Assembly: GCA_029851415.1 (NCBI GenBank) | Contig: CM056743.1 | Coordinates: forward strand, 77,022,186 to 77,086,185 | Direction: 5' to 3' | Length of the DNA stretch: 64,000 nucleotides | DNA from: Eretmocerus hayati | Lineage: Eukaryota; Arthropoda; Insecta; Hymenoptera; Aphelinidae | Part shown: positions 43,423-55,142 of the stretch, piece after piece | Layout: the number at the start of each line of letters is the position of its first letter | Position numbering within the stretch: position 1 is the first letter of the stretch | Made by a program: the position numbers and the translations under genes | Notes under the pieces: generated by a model | Seen by the model: the letters and a program-made list of their open reading frames with translations, nothing else | What the model was told of the DNA's origin: nothing | The model's database searches: none

Positions 43423-43965
43423 GAGAATTGAGTATGGAACGAGGTCTTTCCAGGTTCAATGTGCTCACTGGGGGAATTCTCTCCCTCCGGGCTTCCGGAA
43501 GCTGGGGAACATATCCATATTCAAAAATGCCTCGAAAGGCTATTCACTGACACGGACTTCTCAAAAGATTGATGTGGGGGAAGAGCATTATTTCAATCTT
43601 CAAATTTCGATGACCTGGACTCACTTTTACACTGATTCGTTTGATTTATAATAGAGTGTAGGATATGTATGACCTTTAGTCAATCGACTGAGTTTTTTGG
43701 AATATGACTGTGATTTTCCTCCTTATACTATATCTTTCCTATCTTAATTCGTTCCGAAGTTTGTAACTCCTCTGAGGCTAACCCTACTAGTCACAATTCG
43801 TGATATAACAAAGATTTGTCCTCGACCAAACTAATCGTTTATATATTATCTTCATCAGCGTAAACAATTGATCTGTGCATTATGACACTGTATCTAATTG
43901 ATTATTTCCTTCCGTCTTCGGACGAATATAGGCATCAATCAATCAATCTCTCTCTCTTCTTTTTT
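43423..43965. other. No supported gene; TC repeat at the right edge
   Basis: It ends in TCTCTCTCTCTTC (43948-43959), the apparent target of R1 copy D. Confidence 0.5.
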
Positions 43966-46142
43966 CCTAAGTCGATATAGGGGAAAATCTGATGACAGGA
44001 TATCCCCAATGAATCTCCCACCGGAGGACAATAAGCGCTTTCATTTTGCTTACCCGGTAAACCGGATGAGCATGAATCCAACGCCAGTGTGCCCTGGGGG
44101 CTAAAACCTCCTGGTCTCTGCCCTACGATGTCGGCAAGCCATCATTGCAGAACTGAGGGCAGCTAACCACTATCTAACCAACCCACCCCGAAACCGCATC
44201 AGCATTACTTCAGGGTGGGAGGCGTATCGCGCACCATGGAGCGGTCCTCTTTGGTGTGTCCGCTTTTCTGTCTTCTCTCTTCGTCGTTAATGATCACTCT
44301 CCAAGTCGTCGTTTTTCGATATGCAGCGCCCCTTGCTTGGCGCTGCAATGCCCGTTCTCGCTCTTCTCTTCGGGTGATCACCGTTTTGATGTAGGCGGCG
44401 ATCTCATCCCACGTCTCTTTGCTGCGGAGCATGAGCGGCACTAGTGTCTCAGGGTCGATCTGAGTCCCAAGCCGGTTCCCGAGCTCCGCTCTCTCCACGG
44501 CTGTGTTCACGCACTGGAAGAGAACGTGATCTGCATCGTCCCAGTCTGCCTCACACATCTGACAAACCAGGGTCTCCCTCTTCTGGAACCGCTCCAGGTA
44601 CTCTCCGAAGCAGCCATGCCCGCTAAGCGCCTGCATCAGCCAGTAATCCATCTCTTCATGAGCTCGATCGATCCACCTGGCTTCGTTAGGGATCAACCTT
44701 CGCGTCCACTTCCCTTTTGTTGAACTCTCCCACTCTTTCTGCCTTTCTTCGACGGTCTCCCCCCTCTCGACGTCTCGTATGAGGGCCTTACGAGTGGGGT
44801 TGAGCACGACTTCATCGCTCTTAAGGGTTTCTTGGCGTTTCTATACCCGCTTTCTCTCGGCTACAAGTAGCCGTATAGGTGTCGTACCCGCAAGTACACA
44901 GGCTGCGAGGTCGGACACCGTGCAATAAGTGCTGCTCGTCCGTAGCGCGAAACGCCGCTAGACTGGACCTAGCTTTGCGTTGATCACGAACCCTCTAGCT
45001 ACCCGTTCCCAATTGGTACACCGAAAAGCATGATGGAATAGCTCACGGTGCTGAGTAAGGCTCTTCTGTTTGGCTTCGGGCCACCAATGTTTGGCATGAG
45101 CCGCTGGAGGGCGCCAAGACCCTGTCCGCACTCAGCGCTGCTTCTCTGGCTCGTGCCTTGCAGCTCCATTGGTCATCAAACCAAACCACAGGGTACTTGA
45201 GTTCCCTCTTGAGAGAATCTCGTACCCTTGATGGAGAACACGGAAGTTTCGAAACTCCTCCTCTTGGTGACTAGCATCGCTTCGCACTTGTGCTCGGCAA
45301 GCTCCAGCCCGTTCTCAAGGAACCATTGACCAATGCGGTGAAGAGCTTCATTGGCCACACACTCCACTTGCCACGCGGTTTCGACGAACACGACTAATGC
45401 CGCATCGTCCGCGAGGCCAATGAGTTCTGCCCCATCTGGTATGCTCATGTTCAGGAACTCGTCGTATTGCGTGTTCCATTCGAAAGGTCCTGACACGGAT
45501 CCTTGAGCTATCCCTGCAGATAGTTCCAGTTCAACCCTTCCCTCATCGGTATCACATACGAGGACTCTTTCACGCAGTCCATCGTTGATGACTGCGAGCA
45601 GGTAAGGGGGGACTCTCCCATCTAGGGACCTATAGATCCGTTCTCACCTTGCTGTGTTGAAGACATTCTTCACATCCGAGCAAATTATGGCACAAAACCC
45701 TCCTCCTGGTTGGGGGGCCATTGTATGCGCTCTGTGGAATCTGTCTTGTACGCTTTCCATTGCTTACATTGTACTTCGCCCTTTGCGGAAGCCAAACTGC
45801 ATCGGGGACATCCCCCCGCTACGCTCATACTCTTCCTCTGCCCGGTTCAGGATTATACGGTCATACATCTTCCCGGTGTTGTCCAGCATATTGAGTGGCC
45901 GATTCGATGATGGCTCCGCTGGTTCTCCGACCTTCCTCTGGGGAATGAGGACTAGCTTCTGCCATTCCCACGCTTTCAGGAACACTAGCGCAAGGAGGCA
46001 TTTATTGAACATCTTTGATAGCAGGGTAGCCTGCTCTCGAGCAACTATTTTCAGGGCTCCATTGGGGATACCGTACAACCCTGGGGCCTTACCATTCGCC
46101 AATCTCTCAGCGGCTCGTCTTAGCTCTTTTTCGGTGAAGAGC
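43960..46142 (-). mobile_element. R1-clade retrotransposon, 5'-truncated copy D
   Basis: The 3' end is a short T run (A tail on minus) directly after a TC repeat. The 3' untranslated part keeps the CATTACTTCAGGGT motif. Coding sequence extends to the start of the reverse transcriptase domain at about 46,142, where BEL/Pao sequence begins. It is more diverged from copy B than copies A or C. Confidence 0.9.
44205..46142 (-). pseudogene. R1-clade ORF2 fragment, copy D
   Basis: Three in-order pieces of ORF2 remain. 45764-46102 carries the NGKAPG and RPLNMLDNTGKMYDR segments and the FGFRKGRST motif at the start of the reverse transcriptase. 45176-45496 carries LADDAALVVF, in which the usual F/Y before ADD is Leu. 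44205-44807 carries the C-terminal CCHC motif (CQMCEADWDDADHVLFQC). The pieces are in different frames with stops between, so the copy is inactive. The open C-terminal piece of 200 codons is a relic rather than a gene. Confidence 0.88.
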
Positions 46143-47959
46143 TACTCAACAAGGTTCAATCTTCTGTGAATTACCCAAATCTGCAAATCCACGCTTGGAC
46201 AGAAGCGATGGATGCATTTCATTGGTTGAACGATCAACCATCTCGTTGGCCCACATTTGTAGCCAACCGATGCGCAAAAATCAAGGAACTCTTACCAGGC
46301 GTTTGCTGAAAACATTTCCGAACTCATGATAACCCTGCCGACATTGGCAGTAGAGGTCGATTCCCAGAACAAATGTCTGATCTGAAGTTATGGTGGGATG
46401 GACCTCAATGGCTAATTATGCCTCAGGCTCAATGGCCTGAATTCGAAACCATTCCATTGAAAGCTGCAACGCCTGCTGACGTCAAAATGTTCACAATTCC
46501 TGTTGTGGATACTGTAAATATTACATTTCTTGACTCTAGTGTGCTGTACACAGTGGCACATGTATTAGAAGAGATGTCGTCGTACTCGAAACTCATGAAT
46601 ACAACGGCGTTTGTGTTCAGATTCCTTTCTGCGCTAAACGCGAATTTATTCAAACTTTCTGGAAATTCCTAGTTGATCCAAAACCAACCTTGGGCCCAAG
46701 TGCCTGTAGGTGTTAAGCACCCCATAATACTCCCTCACAAACACCCTCTCACTGAACTGATCATAAGGCGTTATCATGCCTCGACATTGCACGGCGGTTT
46801 TCAAGTCATTCTTGCCAACCTTCGACAAGAATTCTGGATTATTAAGGGTCGCCAGGCTGTCAAAAATGTGATACACGAGTACAATGTTTGCATACGATAT
46901 CACAGAACTGCTTCTTATCAGCTCATGGACCAACTCCCAGTGATTAGAGTGCAAATTCCTCGCGCATTTTCTAAGGTCAGTGTGGATTATGCTGGTCCTC
47001 TGTTGCTCTGCACCACCTGGTCGAGGGCACGAATCTTATTTCGGCTATATTGTGATATTCATATGTATGGTCACCCAAGCTCTGCATCTCGAAGGCGTGT
47101 CAGACCACACGTCAGAAGTATTCATGGCTGCATTCTGTCGAATGACTCTTCGCCCTGGACATTGCTCTGACGTTTTTTGTGACTAAGTATCCAATTTGAA
47201 AGGTTCAACAAATGAATTGAAAGAGCTGTTTTCGAAAAGCTCGGAAGAGTTCAATGAGATTGCTGACTCATTGTCTGAACTATCGACTAACTGGCACTTC
47301 AATTCTCCCGCTTCTCAGCATTTCGGTGGCTTTTGGGAAGCAGCCATAAAATCTATGAAGTATCACTCATATCGAGTGATCGGGGAGAACGAGTTGACAT
47401 TTGAAGAGCTTAGTACCCTTCTATGTCAAATTGAGGCTTTTCTGAATTCGCGCCCCCTCATGCCTCTCACCGATGATCCTGAGGATGCCAGGCCCCTTAC
47501 ACCTGCGTATTCCCTCATCCAGAGTGGTTCATTCTTGATCCCCGAACCCGAACTGATAGATAAGAAAATCCCTCTACTCCAACGTTGGCGACTAGTCTAG
47601 CAGATGCAGCAGAATTTCTGATTCAGATGGTCCAGGGAGTACTTGCAAACGTTCCTGAAACGACACAAGTGGGCGGCTGGCGCTCCAGATCTGCAATCGG
47701 GCGATATTGTTCTCATCGAGGACGAGCGTACGCCCCCAGCTCACTGGCCACTAGCCCGCATACTCCAAGTGCACCCAGGCAAGGATGGATGCATTCGCGT
47801 CGTCACTCTTCGCACCGCCACCAACCAGCTCCAGAGACCGATTCACAAGTTTGTGAAGCTGTGTAGTGAAAGTGATCCAGTGCAGTGATTCAAAATGAGA
47901 GACTCTAAGGTAGCACTTTCTGGGCTTTATATGACTCAAGTGGTTTCATCTTAAGGGGA
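46143..47959 (+). pseudogene. BEL/Pao retrotransposon polyprotein fragment (RNase H, integrase, C-terminal domain)
   Basis: Starting inside the RNase H region (WLNDQPSRWPTFVANR, then the conserved DNPADIGSRG and WWDGPQWL), the sequence goes on to an integrase zinc-binding domain (HASTLHGG). The second half of its HHCC finger is damaged: CIRYH in place of the expected C-x2-C. The integrase core start (SVDYAGP) is followed by a frameshift near 47,000. The catalytic-core remainder (SPASQHFGGFWEAAIKSMK) and a Pao-type C-terminal domain (GDIVLIEDERTPPAHWPLAR) follow in two further frames. Several stops (for example 46,308 and 46,672) and a gap between RNase H and integrase make it dead. The gag, protease and reverse-transcriptase parts and the 5' LTR are absent. 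The left junction is with R1 copy D. Confidence 0.88.
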
Positions 47960-48200
47960 TGTGGCTGGCACCGCGGCCGGCAAGATAGGGTCCGCGTTGA
48001 GTGACCGACCTCTGGTAACTCCACCGGTAGGCGGCGCTACCAGAAATCGGAACGTGAGTTGGCAACACTGAAAGCGTATGTAGCGCTCGTAAAATGAGAC
48101 TCAGAAGTCGACTGTCGTTTATAGATGATAGCTTCAAAAAGTGTCCGTCATGACTTTCGCTAGCAAGCGAGTATAATGCCGTAAATTATTGGAAAGGAGC
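47960..48200 (+). repeat. Probable BEL/Pao 3' LTR (right end not resolved)
   Basis: A purine-rich AAGGGGA (47953-47959) is followed by TGTGG, the expected polypurine tract and LTR start. The LTR end cannot be fixed without a second copy. Confidence 0.4.
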
Positions 48201-48222
48201 AAATTATCCATATTGCATCCTT

Positions 48223-48700
48223 CAATGAGAATGGCACATCTCCAGTGATCCACCAGAAGATGGACTGAAATTCATGTTCAAACACATGAATGGTTCTACT
48301 AAATCTTCAAACGAATTCATCTTTTTAGACGTCAAAACGGCTAAAAATCTGCAATCATTGTCTTTAATTAGATGAGAATGGCACATCTTCAGTGATCCAC
48401 CAGAAGATGAACTGAAATCCATGTCCAAAAACATGAATAGTTCTACAAAATTTTCAAACAAATGATTCTTTTTAGACACCAAAACGACTGAAGATCTGCA
48501 TTCATGTTCACTAACATGAAACACCATATATTGATTTCATAAAATCATTTTTAGTCAGATCCAACCATGCCCAAAAATATGATCCAAGGGAAAGGACATC
48601 ACCCAGATATTGTTTAATTTGCTCAATATCTGGATTCATGTTCACTAACATGATAGGCTTCATCGATTTCAAGAAATCATTTTCCCTCGCAGACCTTGTT
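48223..48700. repeat. Tandem repeat of about 150 bp, two to three units
   Basis: GAGAATGGCACATCT(C/T)CAGT begins units at 48227 and 48374. ATTCATGTTCACTAACATGA recurs at 48502 and 48635. Confidence 0.8.
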
Positions 48701-49234
48701 AGGCTCAAAAACCTGACATCATCCGATTCCCTTCAACTGTTAAGCCCTGAGAAACGTGTTCCATGTCCTGCCTTTATTGTGATCTTGCACCTGGTATAGA
48801 TGAAGAATAAGTTCCAGAGACCCCCACTTAAGTTTGAGGGAGTCAAAAGGTCTCGCTCGAGGCATTTTTTTGAAATTCCACCTGGAAGAATAGTTCCAAG
48901 TTAAAACCAAGATAGTTAGATTGGAATGGATCATTTTCTAGGCACAAGTCATGTTTCAATTCATACAATTCTAGAAAAAAAGACTCAAGTACATAGATTT
49001 TGAGCTATAATAATTTTCTTCAAAGTTTCTTACCAACTACAGTTCTGGAACAGAATGACTTCATTGTATCTATCTAATCCAATTCTCAATCAGTTCCATG
49101 AACCAAAATATGATTTTTGCCTAGGAAATTATGTGAACTGGAATGACTCTCCAAATAACAATTCGAAACTATACTCCCAGGTAGAATCTGGAAAAAGTTA
49201 CTCGAGCGAGACCATTCAATATCATCAACCTTGG
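48701..49234. repeat. Satellite unit flanking the giant element on the left
   Basis: It shares GGTCTCGCTCGAGGC, GTGAACTGGAATGACTCT and CTCGAGCGAGACC, then ATCAACCTTGG, with the units at 62.5-64 kb. It ends at the 8-bp duplication before 49243. Confidence 0.8.
48849..49213. mobile_element. Small TIR element GGTCTCGCTCGAGG in satellite, left copy
   Basis: It starts GGTCTCGCTCGAGG and ends CTCGAGCGAGACC; inner sequence of both ends continues to pair for about 50 bp. The same element sits in the same place in the satellite units at 62809-63015 and 63317-63688. Confidence 0.6.
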
Positions 49235-49242
49235 ATAGACAC

Positions 49243-49672
49243 CAAGGGGGAATTAGCTAATATTCCACACTGTAGATACTTAGCTTATAACTGTACGTAC
49301 TTGCTCGTACCTGTCAATACAGGCAATAGTAATTCCTGCTACCTACACAGTACGGAATGGGTATGTGATGGATTTTGGAGAGGCGCTCCAAATGCACGCA
49401 ACAGTAGTTGCCAGTATGTGACGGGTACTGAACAAGTACGTGACGGATTCTGGAGCCCTTGCTCAGCGAGCCGCATGGCAGTAAATTCGTGTATGTGCCA
49501 AGTACGGATCGAGTACGTGACGGACTCTAAGAGCGGGTCACGGGGTACCATGAGGCAGTAGTTGCCAGCACGTAATAGGAACGGGACAAGTTTGTGACGG
49601 ACTCCGTGAGCGCAGCTGGTCTGATTCAACCTACCTTGAATGACGGTGTCTCCTGCTACGTAATTATCACGC
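49243..49672. repeat. Left terminal inverted repeat of the giant element
   Basis: It matches 62104-62533 inverted with few differences by eye. It contains about five GT(A/T)(C/T)GTGA(C/T)GG motifs, at about 49362, 49414, 49436, 49511 and 49591. Confidence 0.9.
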
Positions 49673-51300
49673 AGAGAATTAACTAATTTATTAATTAACT
49701 GACTAATTAATGAATTAGCCTGCTCGAATCTCACACGAGCCTCACCGCGATGCTCTACACTAACGAAGGTCAAAAAAATGAAAAAACAAAGCGCACGGAA
49801 ATGAAATTTTGACCCCTTTTTGGAACGGAGTTCCTTTACGCTCGTCTGAGGAGTAAAATCGCGCGCGGTCAGCTGACCGACACGGCCCCGTGGAACGAGA
49901 TTCGATGCAACCCGCCATACGATGCAACGAAAAAGCGACACTTTTGTGATATAGGTATACTGCTCGCGCTAAGCAACCGCGAGTACTCATTCTCATCAGC
50001 ATACCGCATCATCAGATGTGGAATGCCGAAATCCCGTCTGCTATGGTCTGCCGTCTGAATCCATGCAGCACTATTCGATTGTTGTTGATAGTATTGCTAG
50101 ATATAAGTACAAGATGAAAGTGATATCTATGAGTTTCTCCGGGCAGGATTTAAAGTCTGAATGAATAAAATATTGCTTCTATATCTAAAAGGTACGTAGT
50201 TTCATTGTGACATCTTAAATCAAAAGATTCAGTGAATAAAAATCTTTTCTCCAATAAAATTCTTTTTCCATTCAATCAGCTCCGATGCATTTTGTGAACC
50301 TTAATTAAGTAGTGATATGAGGATTCAGATTCAAATTTAGATGCATTTTATGTCCTACCACCATAACCTTCTAAAGAGTCCACCCAAGGCCAAGGACATC
50401 TCAATCACTCAGGGGCTTATTGGTGTGCACCTTTATCGGTATCGGATCGTTGTATCATGAGCATTCGGAAGCTTGAACCTCAGTTTGAAGTCGATCAAAG
50501 TTTTAGACATTTCCACACATCTTATCGAGACGAATTTCGGAACTCCGTTCCTTACGCGATTCTCAAACGCACACGAATTTTTTCGATAATAATTTTTTTT
50601 GGCGACTCTGGATCGCCAAACTAATGATTGCGCCAATAATACGTCGGAAGTGACCCTTTGTGGAAGTATTCGGGTGAAATTTCACTTGGATCGAGTTGTT
50701 TTTTCACTCGATCCTCGAGTTGCTTACAATTTTCAGTATAAAAAAACTAAATATTTATATATTGTGGAACGATATTGAGACTAAAATGCTAAATGAAAAC
50801 AATGGAACTGCATAAAAAATGAAAAAAAACACTTTCAACAAAGTTTAGTATGAATTCATAATTGGTTGTCGCTGGGGTTTGAACCTGGTTCCCTTGCTTT
50901 ATTCTCTCTGTTCGTTATTTATTACGCCAACCATCCAACCAACTGAGCCATCGGGGATATTGACGAGAGAGACTGAGAAAACAGCGATGAGGGCCGTTTT
51001 GACAACCAATCGTAAATTTTTCCACGAAAGTGGTCTGAGTATGACTATTTTCCACTGCTCTACGTAAAATAGCCTGATTCACCGTTTTTTGTGTAATATG
51101 GCTATAGAAACCCGTATGAAATCCAAATCTCATGATTACAATGAATGATTCGATATGAATAATTGCTATCTACGAATTGAACCTCAATGTTTGGGATGAA
51201 ACGTGGGGTAGAATTGAGGCACAAGTCCTGTCTGCATCAAATTGCACATCTTAATTCGTATCAAGGACGTGATAGTAAGAGTGTCAAGATAATGATGTTG
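49673..51300. other. Interior of the giant element, no gene seen
   Basis: It begins with a TTAATTAACT-rich patch (49676-49720). The longer minus frames around 49339-49941 partly read the TIR and show no conserved domain. Confidence 0.45.
50874..50964 (-). other. tRNA-like sequence with an insertion, probably a SINE head or pseudogene
   Basis: On minus, CCCCGATGGCTCAGTTGGTT (A box) and CCAGGTTCAAACCCC (B box) are about 60 nt apart, longer than in a normal tRNA without an intron. Confidence 0.5.
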
Positions 51301-52693
51301 ACTTAGGAGTAATTCAACGAGAAAACGATATATGGTCGACAGTTGGATCTCAGATTTCTTTCTAAGTGAACTTTTTCAATTTTATAGGTTGAAAAATGAA
51401 CTTCCTTCACCATAAAAGGAATTATGAAATTCTTTTTCGGACCCTGGTACACAAATCAAAATCATGTTTTCAACTTTTTTTTGCAAAATTTCCGTAACTT
51501 TTTCACACTCAAATCGTTATAGTTCAAAAATTACCGCAGATAGAGGGACGCGGTTCGGCGCATTTAACAGGTGAGCAAAGAACCTATCAAAAACCACTTT
51601 GGAATTCTGGTTCTCATAGAACCTCGATTATATATGGATGATTTCGTGAAAATCATCTTCCATTTTTTTTCTCAAGAAGCTTTTTTTCAGAGGATTTAGA
51701 AGTACATTCTCTTATGTAAAAATTTGTGTTCTCCACAAATAAATTATTTTCACTCTGCGTTTTTGGGTTTTAAGCTATTTTCTGCGCATTTTTTCGATTC
51801 CAATGACAGTAAACCTCAATTTTCTGCGCATGCGCGAGATTTCAGAGTTTCAAAACCAATTTTTTTGAGAAGCTGAGAAAATTTCCTTTGAAATGACCTC
51901 TTGTTAAGTTCAATTTCATCAACTAGCAGCGGAGTTACAGTGCCCGAATGATGAAGAACGATTCGAGCGAAAACATGAAGGCTTCCAGGCAATGACTGGA
52001 GCGAACATGGGGCCTCGCACCAAGCTGCTTTCTGTAGTGGCTGTCAAAAGTCACTGTAACTTTGGTTTAAATCAACGGATTCAAGCTCACCGAGAAGTCA
52101 TTTTGAAGGAAATTTCCTCAGCTTCTCAGAAAAATTAGTTCTGGAATTCTAAAATCTCGCGCATGCGCAGAAAATTGAGGTTTTCTGTCATTGGAATCGA
52201 AAAAATGCTCAGAAAACAGCTTGAAATACAAAAATGCTGAGTGAAAATATTTTATTCGTGGAGAACACAACTTTTTACATGAAAATATGTACTTTCAAAT
52301 CTTCCAAAAAAATAGCTTTCTGAGGAAAAAAATAAAAGATGATTTTCACGGAATCATCCATATATAATCAAGGTTCTATGGGAACCAGAACTCCAAAGTG
52401 GTTTTTGATAGGTTTTTTGCTCACCTTGCAGATGCGCCGAACCGCGTCCCTCTATCTGCCGTAATTTTTGAGCTGTAACGATTTGTGTGTGAAAGAGTTA
52501 CGGAAATTTTGCTAAAAAAGAATGAGAACATACTTTTGATTTGTGTACCAGGATCTGAAAAAAATTTCGTAATTTTTTTCATGGTGAAGGAAGTTCATTT
52601 TCCAACCTATAAAATCGAAAAAGTTCACTTAGAAAAAAATCTGAGACCCAACTGTCGACCATATATCGTTTCCTCGTGGAATTACTCTTAGGT
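51301..52693. mobile_element. Foldback element FB4
   Basis: The left arm 51301-51926 pairs with 52066-52693, with a spacer of about 139 bp. Both arms carry a near-perfect NRF-1/EWG-type palindrome (51825-51836, 52158-52169). The block GATAGGTTTTTTGC followed by CCGAACCGCGTCCCTCTATC is shared with FB3, so the two belong to one family. No transposase. Confidence 0.85.
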
Positions 52694-52900
52694 TATGTCG
52701 GTTGATTCCACTCGATCATCGAGTGATTTTATTTTAATGACTCGATCGATCGGGTGACCAAAAATGACTCGAACGGCGAGTCATTTCTCATAATTCTCAC
52801 TCGAATGTGAGTCAATTGGTTAGTTACTTGCGATTCAAGTGATGAAAATCACTCGAATACTTTTAGAGAGCCTTCACGAATTTTTCCTCAAGTGTTTTAA

Positions 52901-53334
52901 GGTAGTATTAGCGGTACTGGATGTGTCAAGTGCAGAACATACCCGCGCTTGACTCCCTTTCGCCCGCGATATAGGTATAGTGAGTGCACGCAGCAGACGA
53001 CGACCTAACCCCGAAACCGCAGAAATGAGTGACACTTGGGCTCACATCTTTTTTTGTAGGCTCTGAATCGTCAATCTGATCGCTCCTGAGTGTTTTTTGT
53101 GCATTCTTACATCTGTGTATTCACTGCCATGAAAATCTGTGCGTCAGGTATCACTCTACTCGTGATTTTCCATAAGACGCCGTGTTAAACGGCTTTTACA
53201 AAAACGCTCATAACTCTTTTCCCCCACTCTGAAGGCTTCTGAAATTTCAACTGAAGCACTTTGAGACCCTAATATACAACTGTGCTGACTTTCGTGATTT
53301 TCTGAGCGTCAATTCGAGTACCGCTAATACTACC
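52901..53334. repeat. 434-bp dispersed repeat with inverted ends, copy 2
   Basis: It matches 20755-21187 throughout and is flanked by TTAA on both sides (52897-52900 and 53335-53338). Confidence 0.85.
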
Positions 53335-53926
53335 TTAAGGGTTCGTACAAACAGGCGCACATTACTTCAAAGTTTCCACAGAACTACTCATATGCATCCA
53401 ATATGTTGTACGCAAATTTCATATATATGATACATATACATATACACTGCACGTCGACGCGAATGTATTGAGCAGACCGTGGCAAAACTATCTATATTGC
53501 TATAGGGAATCCTGGAAAGCGCTCGGTGAACTAACACAACATTACCATTCCTATTCCCGCCCTCTCTCTCTCTCGTTGCCTACGGGCTTTTCTGTGACAG
53601 ACTCTTGCACGCCAAATTTTGCAAGGATCCGTTTGATCCATATATTGCTGTGGATCGACGCATCTTGCGAGAAATTCATCTGTTTTTTTACCCCAGCACG
53701 TTCCTTGTTTTGAGGTTATAAGGTTGGACTCGGAGCTACACAGAGCTTGATTTGCTGCTTCGTCGGAGTTTCACCGCTAGACGCTAGATGGCAGCAACTT
53801 GAAGCAGATATCTGCTCTATCAACTCCTCTAAAGCCTGATTCACACGTGTTTGCCCCTGAGTGTTTTTGATCGCAGTGACAGCTGATCCTGATCCTGTTC
53901 TGCATCCACGTATCTATCACGCTACT
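53335..53926. other. Likely 5' region of the LINE below
   Basis: No coding sequence; it leads into the ORF1 start. The LINE's 5' boundary could not be placed. Confidence 0.4.
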
Positions 53927-54739
53927 ATGGCTCCACATATATTCACAGTGAGTTCCTCTCAACAAGATCGAGTGACCTCGTGCTCATCTCGCAAATCTGA
54001 GACTAACTCAGAAAATGCTGATCATTCGAGTGAAATGCCAACATATTTCAAAACGTTCATTGCTCATTTTGACGCTTGTCAAGACAAACTTTTTTCGAAA
54101 TTGCATGAAATTGAGGCTAAGATCGAAAATCGAATAACCGCACTTGATTAAGATGTTTCAAAAATTCGTGAAAAAGTTTTTCACATCTTTCAACAGTCAT
54201 CACTAGTCGACTCAGCTGAAATGATTGTAACAGATATTCCTCGTAACTTGAATCTTTCAAACAAAGAGATAGTGACTAAAGTCTTGATTGCTATGAATGA
54301 GCCAGAGCTCGAAAAATTTGTTGTGAATGTAAGAGTATGGAAAGGTCCTAATTTCCGAAATGTAAACACATCAGTTTCAACTTTATATCCAGATCCATTG
54401 AAAAGAAAAGTTCGCGATTCTCATGCAATTGTCATCCAATCATCATCAGCGATAGTTAGAGATAAACTCATCTCAAGCTCAATTGAGCTGAGGAAGAAAA
54501 GTGTTAGAGATATCTTTGGTTATGAAAGTGGTTCAAAAATTTTTTGCAGCCCACTGTGGCCCAAAGGAGTTCATAATTTGCTTAAAAAAGCCCATGCAAC
54601 CAGTGTTCGTTTGAAATATCAGAAGCCTGTGGTGGAAAATCTCATTGTATGCATGAAGTGTTCAAAGAGTGGGCCACTCATGCCAATTTTTTCTGAGCAC
54701 GATCTTGAAAATTTTCAAACGCAGCAAAACATCACCTGA
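53927..54739 (+). pseudogene. LINE ORF1-like protein (ORF1-only element)
   Basis: The frame opens at ATG 53927 (MAPHIFTV), runs through a Ser-rich segment and a predicted coiled coil (FDACQDKLFSKLHEIEAKI), and meets TAA at 54149-54151. In the same frame it continues to TGA 54737-54739 with an RNA-binding-like segment (VVNVRVWKG, SHAIVIQSSSAIVRDKLI) and a single CMKCSKS motif near the end. This is the layout of ORF1 proteins from Jockey/CR1-type LINEs. About 350 bp later lies a LINE-type 3' end with ACCCCAAGGTACC and a TAATC-repeat tail, with no ORF2 between. The element is therefore an internally deleted, ORF1-only derivative, now with one stop codon. Class is inferred from layout. Confidence 0.6.
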
Positions 54740-55121
54740 TCAATACGATTTATCTATTTTTGTTCCTTGCTTGATCAATTTCAAGTGAAATTTTCCCGGT
54801 ATTGATCTCTGTATAAGAAAGAAGTTTCTATCGAACAACTTCCTTATCATTACTTCGAAAACTCAGCTGCTATGTATGAAACTTATCATCATTTGTTAAT
54901 TCGTCTATTACGCTAATCATGTTTATCATATTATTTCAATCAGAATCTCATCTTAGAACGTCAGCAATGCGCAAAAATTGATGAATATTCTCATTATTCA
55001 AGATATATTCCAATACTCTTCTACACTATTTTTATTGTTATGTAATTGAATTATGCTACCTGTACCACATAGGGTTATACCCCAAGGTACCAAATAAAAA
55101 CTAATCTAATCTAATCTAATC
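54740..55121 (+). mobile_element. LINE 3' region with (TAATC)n tail
   Basis: TGTACC..GGTACC can form a short hairpin (55060-55090), followed by AATAAAAA and about four CTAAT units (55101-55121). The TC repeat used as target by R1 copy A adjoins it. Confidence 0.7.
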
Positions 55122-55142
55122 TTCTCTCTCTCTCTCTCTCTC
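55121..55142. repeat. (TC)n microsatellite, R1 target
   Basis: About ten TC units lie immediately before the poly-T of R1 copy A. Confidence 0.95.

Noticed and set aside
49055..49941. Frames of 168 and 200 codons across the left TIR, mirrored at 62147-62559
   Set aside because: Products of the inverted repeat; they cross from satellite into the TIR and have no conserved domain.
52897..53338. piggyBac-type element with TTAA duplication
   Set aside because: The other copy lacks TTAA, similarity extends past the right end, and the ends do not resemble piggyBac termini.
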